Source: DATCIH01 sp036507955 (GTDB taxonomy: Bacteria > Bacillota > Clostridia > Clostridiales > Clostridiaceae). From it: 18,671 nucleotides of DNA. Where the stretch lies: positions 1-18,671 of the forward strand of contig DATCIH010000005.1 in assembly GCA_036507955.1 (NCBI GenBank). The letters run 5' to 3'. This document shows positions 14,413-18,671 of this stretch, piece by piece (the stretch's first letter is position 1; each line of letters begins with the position of its first letter). The notes under the pieces were generated by a model. The model saw only the letters and a program-made list of their open reading frames with translations, did not search any database and had not been told where the DNA came from. The translations under genes were made by a program, and so were the position numbers.

Positions 14413-15657
14413 TTGTTAGCTAGTAGTTTAAATCTTATTGAGAATGCTGATGAAGATTGTTTAAAAGTATTTACACTTGGTCATTTTGCTGTAACATCTG
14501 GTAGAAAGGTGCTATCGGATGATTGCAAGCGATCTCAGCAGTTGTGGAATTTATTTAAATATATTCTTACATATAGGAATAAAGGAATTATACAAGAAAA
14601 CTTTTTCAATGTTTTATGGAGCGATAAGGAATGTGATAACCCTTCAAAAGCCTTGCAGAATCTTATTTATAGGCTTAGAATGCTTTTAAATTATGGTGTA
14701 TTAAATAAGGATGGAGAGTCAATTATAAATTATTCACAAGGATGTTATAGCTGGAACAAGGAGTTCAATTATTGGACAGATGTTGATGAGTTTGAAGAAC
14801 TTTATAATAAAGCTAAAGTTAGTGAGAAAAGGGATGACACTATTAATGCAATTGAACTCTATGAAAGAGCATTAATGCTATATAAAGGTGATTATCTTTC
14901 TGAAGATGTTTACAATGAATGGGTTACAACCGTTAGAAACTATTATCATCGCATTTATATGGATATAATAGGTAGATTAACAAAACTACTAAAACAAAAT
15001 GGAAGGATCCAAGATATTCTAAAAGTATGCGAAGAGGCTTTAATGATTGAGCCATTTGAAGAAACTTTGCACATACTTTATATTGAAGCACTCATTGAAG
15101 CTGGTAATATTAAGCTAGCACAGAGCCAATATGAATATGTAACATCTATGTTATATAAGGAGATGGGGGTAAAACCATCAACGGCCTTGAGAAACTTATA
15201 CCACCAGATTAAATGCAAGGATGATAAAATCTTATTAGATATAAATTCTATTCAAGAGATAATGATGGATAGGTCTGATTCTGAGGGTGCTTTCTTTTGT
15301 GAACCTGATACTTTTATTTCCTTTTATAAATTAGAAAGCCGTAGAGAAGCAAGAACTGGAAAAGTGGTGTTTATGGCAATGCTTACTATAGTTAGGACGA
15401 AAAATCGTACGAATGATAGTAAAATATTAAAAAAGGCAATGGGAATGCTACTTGATATGTTAATTCAGGATCTTCGTAAGGGAGATGTTGTGTCAAAATG
15501 GAGCGAGTCTCAAATATTTGTGCTACTACCAGGACCAACACTTGAGCAAGCAAATATGGTTTTAGCTCGCCTTTTAAATAAGTATGAACTGTCTTATCCC
15601 TCAAAGTCTATAAATATAGAAACTTTATTGCAGCCAATCGGTTACCTTGATATATAA
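14413..15657 (+). CDS. SARP/BTAD-family transcriptional regulator with degenerate GGDEF-like domain
   Basis: The 414-residue protein has TTG as start, chosen because GGGGGGAG lies 7 bases upstream and no other start fits. Domain order: an OmpR-type winged helix at about 17-117 (LKVFTLGHFAV, then a recognition helix in PSKALQNLIYRLRMLLN), a BTAD helical domain at about 122-267 (DEFEELYNKA, LYKGDYLSE, CEEALMIEPFEETLH, YKEMGVKPSTALRNLY), and a C-terminal domain at about 298-412. The latter has the helix-strand order of nucleotide cyclase folds (FYKLESRREARTGKVVFMAM, then RKGDVVSKWSESQIFVLLPG), with SESQI where an active enzyme has GGDEF. It therefore probably senses rather than makes a nucleotide. 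It likely controls the operon that follows. Confidence 0.88.
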   Translation: MLASSLNLIENADEDCLKVFTLGHFAVTSGRKVLSDDCKRSQQLWNLFKYILTYRNKGIIQENFFNVLWSDKECDNPSKALQNLIYRLRMLLNYGVLNKDGESIINYSQGCYSWNKEFNYWTDVDEFEELYNKAKVSEKRDDTINAIELYERALMLYKGDYLSEDVYNEWVTTVRNYYHRIYMDIIGRLTKLLKQNGRIQDILKVCEEALMIEPFEETLHILYIEALIEAGNIKLAQSQYEYVTSMLYKEMGVKPSTALRNLYHQIKCKDDKILLDINSIQEIMMDRSDSEGAFFCEPDTFISFYKLESRREARTGKVVFMAMLTIVRTKNRTNDSKILKKAMGMLLDMLIQDLRKGDVVSKWSESQIFVLLPGPTLEQANMVLARLLNKYELSYPSKSINIETLLQPIGYLDI

Positions 15658-15671
15658 AATAATAGATTAGA

Positions 15672-15704
15672 AAATCATGACTTTTAAAGGTTATGATTTT
15701 TTTT
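15672..15704 (+). terminator. Rho-independent terminator of the SARP gene
   Basis: AAATCATGAC (15672-15681) pairs with GTTATGATTT (15690-15699), followed by T to 15704. It separates the regulator transcript from the operon it precedes, implying a promoter of its own for the operon. Confidence 0.85.
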
Positions 15705-15720
15705 GCTTTTTTACTTTCTA

Positions 15721-15817
15721 TGACTGGATTGTGACTGACTTAAGTATCATTTATGGTTAGATTAAGATTTAAATGAGTATAAACAAAGACTGATCTGGGA
15801 TTACCATATGTTACCAT
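15721..15817 (+). promoter_or_regulatory. Operon leader with conserved paired direct repeats
   Basis: TGACTG at 15721-15726 and 15732-15737 (11 bp apart) and TTACCAT at 15801-15807 and 15811-15817 (10 bp apart) sit between the regulator terminator and ATG 15862. The same pairs are kept in the decayed copy (6004-6056), where the distance between the two pairs is about 45 bp shorter. They are candidate binding sites for the adjacent BTAD regulator. No clear -35/-10 pair is seen; TAAGTAT after the first pair is a possible -10. Confidence 0.5.
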
Positions 15818-15861
15818 TAAATAGTACTCAACACAAAGCATCTCAGTAAGGGGAATTAATT

Positions 15862-16182
15862 ATGGAAATGAAGGGCAACAAAAAGTCCTTAAAGGATAGC
15901 AAAAATTCAGCACCTGGTTTTATATTAAATATCATAGTAAATGAAGATGGCTGTGTTCATGGTAGAATCCAACATTGTGAATCAGGTGAGGTAAAGAACT
16001 TTAGAAGTTTAATTGAAATGATACTACTAATCCACGGAAGATTAGACCAAATGCAATTTCCACAACCCACTAACCAAATTCGTTCCTGGGTAATACAAAC
16101 AGTCCCAGCAAAATACAAGCTGGCAGGGCACAATCCAATGGCTGGATGGAAAAGAGGAAGAGGGATAGAAGCTAATTACTAA
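15862..16182 (+). CDS. Small conserved protein (type 1) with hybrid C-terminus
   Basis: This 106-residue ORF has a GTAAGGGG ribosome binding site. Residues 1 to about 78 are a small conserved protein (FILNIIVNEDG, HGRIQHCESGEV, NFRSLIEMILLI, then NQIRSWV). After that, a deletion has joined it to a 46-bp piece of the neighbouring type 2 gene read in the wrong frame (KYKLAGHNPMAGWKRGRG). The decayed copy shows the original end (KQVIPLFPKEGKEI). The core resembles the type 2 protein, so the two were tandem paralogues. No signal peptide is present; a cytoplasmic helper or regulatory role in the fibre locus is only a guess. The core is intact, so it may still function. Confidence 0.65.
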   Translation: MEMKGNKKSLKDSKNSAPGFILNIIVNEDGCVHGRIQHCESGEVKNFRSLIEMILLIHGRLDQMQFPQPTNQIRSWVIQTVPAKYKLAGHNPMAGWKRGRGIEANY

Positions 16183-16204
16183 ATATTCAAGGAAAGGATT
16201 AGAA

Positions 16205-16936
16205 ATGAAAGCATTAAGTAGTAAAAAATATGGGTTATTATTTATATTAATAATTACAACACTGCTTTTAAGTATGACAATGTTTAATAAAATAGCTGCT
16301 GAAGACAATGATGTTAATTTAATTATTTCTGAAAAGGGTGAAAGCTCACCTCCTATTTTTAATAGTAGTGACTCTCTTTTAGCTCCAGGAATTAATATTA
16401 GTAAAAGATTTGACATTCAGAATAAAACCACAAGAAACTACTATATAGGTGGGATAACGGTTAAAAACTTTAGAATAAAAGATAGTAGTAATAGTTTAAT
16501 TACAGATTTATCAATAATAAACTATTTTTGTGATAATGTTAAATGCAAAATTGGAAAAGTAGAATTGATTAACAATCAAATTTCAAATGAAACTATATAT
16601 GAAGGAAAGCTATCAGATCTTGTGGCGCAAGATGGAGTAAGCATAAATAATGAAAACCTAACAATCTCCAGTGGTAATAGCAAGAAAATTGCAATTGAAA
16701 TAGCAATGGACAATAACGTTGATAATAGGGTGCAAGGTCTTAGCTGTAATCTTGATATTCAAATTGTTGCAATATCCAAAGATAACAGTGGTGTTGCCGA
16801 AACTGTAGTAATAGGTGGAGATGCAAGTTTAATTAAAACTGGTAGCTTCTTTGATACAACAACACTTATTCCCATAGGTTCATTGATTGTAACATTAGGA
16901 ATAATAATTAGGATGAAAAAATCAAATGGCAAATAA
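16205..16936 (+). CDS. Surface protein with sortase-like C-terminal tail, TasA-locus accessory
   Basis: The 243-residue protein has a signal peptide or anchor (hydrophobic 10-27, then AAEDND). Its external, beta-strand-rich, Asn/Ser-rich domain contains three cysteines (two in NYFCDNVKCKIG, one in LSCNLD). The last 36 residues have the layout of a sortase signal: LIKTG (209-213), SFFDTTT, a hydrophobic helix and a basic end RMKKSNGK. The usual proline is replaced by isoleucine, so cleavage by a standard sortase is doubtful and the helix may simply hold the protein in the membrane. Ribosome binding site AAGGAAAGGA. It is followed 29 bp later by the SipW-type peptidase. By position it may anchor or nucleate the TasA-like fibre, as TapA does in Bacillus; that is inference. 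Confidence 0.6.
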   Translation: MKALSSKKYGLLFILIITTLLLSMTMFNKIAAEDNDVNLIISEKGESSPPIFNSSDSLLAPGINISKRFDIQNKTTRNYYIGGITVKNFRIKDSSNSLITDLSIINYFCDNVKCKIGKVELINNQISNETIYEGKLSDLVAQDGVSINNENLTISSGNSKKIAIEIAMDNNVDNRVQGLSCNLDIQIVAISKDNSGVAETVVIGGDASLIKTGSFFDTTTLIPIGSLIVTLGIIIRMKKSNGK

Positions 16937-16965
16937 GGAAAATTTTATAGGAAGGTGAAGGATTT

Positions 16966-17595
16966 ATGGAAGATATAAAAGTTAATAGAAAAAATAGGAG
17001 AGAAGCTAACATAAAAAGTAATATTATAAGAATCTTAAAAAATATTGGGAATGCGATTACAGTAGTTGTTTGTGGGATTTTAGTCTTAATTATAATAACA
17101 TCTTGTATTAATATGTTCCAAATTGCAACACATCCTGGTAAAATCCCATCTATATTTGGGTATAAAGTAATGACAGTTCTTACAGGTAGTATGGGGCCTA
17201 AAATTAAACCAGGAGATTTGGCTATCGCAAGCAATATAAAAGACTTAGATTCTATAAAGGTAGGTACCATAGTAAGCTACATGAATAAAGAGAATGTATT
17301 GATAACTCATAGAGTTGAAGAAATAAATAATAAAGCTGGAGCAATAACATACATTACAAAAGGTGATGCTAATCCAGTTGCTGATGTTGAACCAGTAACT
17401 CAAAATCAGCTAGAAGGAACTTATGTAACTAAAATACCCTATATAGGCTACGTAAGTATGTTTGTTAAAACTGGAGCTGGAATGATATCACTTATAGTTA
17501 TCCCATTAGTGCTAATGATGGGAATAGAAATAATCAATTATTTTAAAAAACTAAGAACTAAAAAGATCAAGTCTATTCAGGGGAATACCCTTTAA
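16966..17595 (+). CDS. sipW: SipW-type (ER-type) signal peptidase I
   Basis: The 209-residue membrane protein has a long basic N-terminus, TM1 at about 29-48, and TM2 at about 165-188. The catalytic Ser75 is in VLTGSMGPKIKPGD. The second catalytic residue is His115 in LITHRVEEI; the ER-type uses a Ser-His pair, unlike the Ser-Lys of ordinary SPase I. TKGDANPVADVEPV supplies the conserved aspartates of the last box. SipW peptidases process TasA- and camelysin-type precursors. The substrate gene lies 39 bp downstream, and the preceding gene may also be a client. GGAAGGTGAAGG is a good ribosome binding site for ATG 16966. There is no sign of damage. Confidence 0.93.
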   Translation: MEDIKVNRKNRREANIKSNIIRILKNIGNAITVVVCGILVLIIITSCINMFQIATHPGKIPSIFGYKVMTVLTGSMGPKIKPGDLAIASNIKDLDSIKVGTIVSYMNKENVLITHRVEEINNKAGAITYITKGDANPVADVEPVTQNQLEGTYVTKIPYIGYVSMFVKTGAGMISLIVIPLVLMMGIEIINYFKKLRTKKIKSIQGNTL

Positions 17596-17634
17596 AATAG
17601 AAAATTAAATATATTCAATGGGAGGAATTATAAA

Positions 17635-18336
17635 ATGAAAAGCAAATCAATTTTAAGTCTAGTTATGGCGGCAGCTGTAACTCTAGGTGGAGCTGCAATA
17701 GCTACCAATGCTAATTTTAATGCCACAGCAACAAGTAATGGTAATACAATTACTATGGGCACAGTAAGAGTTCTAAACACAGGTATAGCAGAAGGCCAGT
17801 CAATAACCATGGATACTCTTTTTGATGCTAGTAATTTGGGAACACTAAATACAGTATCAAAATCAACGACTCTTGTAAACTCAGGAACCTTACCAATTAC
17901 ATTAAGTATGCTACCTCGTACCAAAACTGGTACAACAGTTCCTTCAGATGTAATAAGCACTTATTACAGGCATTATAAAATGGCAGTATCTATGCAAGTA
18001 ACAAGAAAAGATGGTATTGTAAATACAATGATTCATTCAAGAGTAGGAGACTCTCAACTTGGTAGTTTTGATGCTATATTTGATACCATAGATGGAGAAA
18101 TTAACCATATTGGAAGTGCTCAGACTACGGGTATAAAACCTATGCTAGAATCTATAGGGACTTTATATCCTGGTGATAAAGTAACGATTGGAACCGATGT
18201 TAGATTTGATCAAACTGCATATTATACCTCATTAAATAGTATGTATACATTAACTCCAGATGAAGTTAATGCATTCCAAGGAAAATCATTAAAGGCCAAC
18301 TTAACTATAGTTGCTACCGAAGCCCCTATAGAATAA
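17635..18336 (+). CDS. TasA/camelysin-like secreted protein (SipW-dependent)
   Basis: The 233-residue protein has the SipW-dependent signal peptide KSILSLVMAAAVTLGGAAIA, with cleavage expected after ATNA (about residue 26). Then comes the family's mature start NFNATATSNGNTITMGTVRV, matching the xFxDTATxxGNTFxAGTL pattern. The rest is a beta-rich domain of the camelysin/TasA type: LVNSGTLPITLSM, a central DxxYRHYKMAVSMQV region and SIGTLYPGDKVTIG. It has no cysteine and no anchor. TasA forms biofilm fibres in Bacillus, and camelysin is a surface protein (reported metalloprotease) of B. cereus. Which role applies here is not shown by sequence. GGGAGG precedes ATG 17635, and a long palindrome ends the operon. 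Confidence 0.88.
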   Translation: MKSKSILSLVMAAAVTLGGAAIATNANFNATATSNGNTITMGTVRVLNTGIAEGQSITMDTLFDASNLGTLNTVSKSTTLVNSGTLPITLSMLPRTKTGTTVPSDVISTYYRHYKMAVSMQVTRKDGIVNTMIHSRVGDSQLGSFDAIFDTIDGEINHIGSAQTTGIKPMLESIGTLYPGDKVTIGTDVRFDQTAYYTSLNSMYTLTPDEVNAFQGKSLKANLTIVATEAPIE

Positions 18337-18364
18337 TTCTATATATTAGTAGGGACTGGTAGTG

Positions 18365-18410
18365 GAGGAATGTCTCATAATGATTATATAATCATTATAA
18401 GACATTCCTC
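18365..18410. terminator. 46-bp near-perfect palindrome, probable bidirectional terminator
   Basis: The arms 18365-18387 and 18388-18410 are inverted copies of 23 bases with one mismatch, starting GAGGAATGTCT and ending AGACATTCCTC. The position between convergent genes fits a shared terminator. The T-run after it (TTCTTTATT) is poor, and the stem is unusually long. Confidence 0.6.
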
Positions 18411-18445
18411 TTCTTTATTAGTAAGGAGTGCCGTTAGTATGCCAA

Positions 18446-18671
18446 CTATTTGTTCTCTAAAAACATTTTCTGATGCAATTTAAGATCTCCTGATGGAACG
18501 ACCTCAGAGATACTGATATTTTCTGTAAATCGGTCAACTCAATCGTTCAATCAACCCAATCGGCCTACCATCTCTGTTACAGCAAAGCTAGCTACATCCT
18601 CAGCAAATTTTCCTGGACCAAAGCCTGCATCGTAACCCAGCTCCTTTGCAAGTTCATGGGTTATTCGTGCT
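18446..18671 (-). pseudogene. 3' end of a minus-strand gene, possibly B12-dependent aminomutase beta-like
   Basis: From the right edge a minus-strand frame reads RITHELAKELGYDAGFGPGK and then FAEDVASFAVTEMVGRLG to TGA (18551-18553). The ELGYDAGFGPG...DVASF pattern resembles the end of the cobalamin-binding domain in lysine 5,6-/ornithine 4,5-aminomutase beta subunits, a tentative assignment from memory. The same frame crosses a second TGA and then gives VDRFTENISISEVVPSGDLK, ending at TAG (18446-18448). If only the first part is real, this is the normal C-terminus of a gene outside the window; if the tail is real, two TGA codons interrupt it. It converges on the tasA-like operon. Confidence 0.4.

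Larger units (their letters stand above)
14765..16153 (+). repeat. Segmental duplication, better-preserved copy
   Basis: Counterpart of 5259-6553. It holds the complete regulator 3' part and leader, but the second small-protein gene has been deleted down to about 46 bp (16108-16153). Confidence 0.85.

Noticed and set aside
16042..16416. 124-codon minus-strand ORF
   Set aside because: It is antisense to the small hybrid ORF and the following surface protein, both of which have good starts and motifs. It arises from AT-rich codon bias.
17628..17960. 110-codon minus-strand ORF
   Set aside because: It lies antisense to the start of the TasA-like gene, including its signal peptide, with no initiation signals.
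18446..18553. selenocysteine or other recoding of TGA in the minus-strand tail
   Set aside because: No SECIS-like structure could be recognised by eye and two close TGA codons are more simply explained by decay or by chance downstream sequence.

Overview
The window is AT-rich, with strong AGGAGG-like ribosome binding sites, occasional GTG/TTG starts, and oligo-T terminators. Its gene content (SipW-type signal peptidase, TasA/camelysin-like protein, family 5 cellulase, YkuD lipoprotein, VanZ, TldD/TldE) points to a plant-polysaccharide-degrading Clostridium or close relative (Firmicutes). No tRNA, rRNA, CRISPR array or replication origin is visible.

Region 1 (1-2294) is a graveyard of accessory genes. 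It holds an IS3-type transposase tail, a 5'-truncated Rpn-family nuclease/transposase, an IS1182-type transposase head fused to the C-terminal part of a HEPN toxin with an intact MNT antitoxin behind it, and remnants of a DUF2442 protein and a Uma2-type endonuclease. A 28/32 direct repeat flanks the HEPN/MNT segment. Region 2 (2333-4553) is an intact pair, a UDP-glucuronate 4-epimerase-like enzyme and UDP-glucose 6-dehydrogenase, which together can turn UDP-glucose into UDP-glucuronate and UDP-galacturonate for surface polysaccharide.

Region 3 (4618-6647) is a second, decayed zone. It has a minus-strand fragment of a cell-surface Ig-like domain and a frameshifted glycoside-hydrolase head that runs straight into the 3' two-thirds of a SARP/BTAD regulator gene. 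Small downstream genes follow. From 5259 on, this zone is a degraded copy of 14765-16153. Region 4 (6869-11353) is a probable operon for a YkuD-type L,D-transpeptidase lipoprotein, a VanZ-like membrane protein, and the TldD/TldE metalloprotease pair. Region 5 (11660-14053) has a secreted GH5 cellulase with X2 and CBM46-like modules but no dockerin, then a DUF6241-like membrane-anchored protein.

Region 6 (14165-18410) is the most interesting part. A SARP/BTAD regulator with a degenerate GGDEF-like C-terminal domain (TTG start) is followed by a small hybrid ORF, a membrane protein with a sortase-like tail (LIKTG in place of LPxTG), a SipW-type signal peptidase, and a TasA/camelysin-like secreted protein. 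The intergenic stretch between regulator and operon carries paired short direct repeats with 10-11 bp periodicity. The same pairs survive at the same place in the decayed duplicate. I infer a SARP-controlled surface-fibre system whose small-protein genes have been partly lost, in different places, in each copy. The window ends with the 3' end of a convergent minus-strand gene, separated from the tasA-like gene by a 46-bp palindrome.
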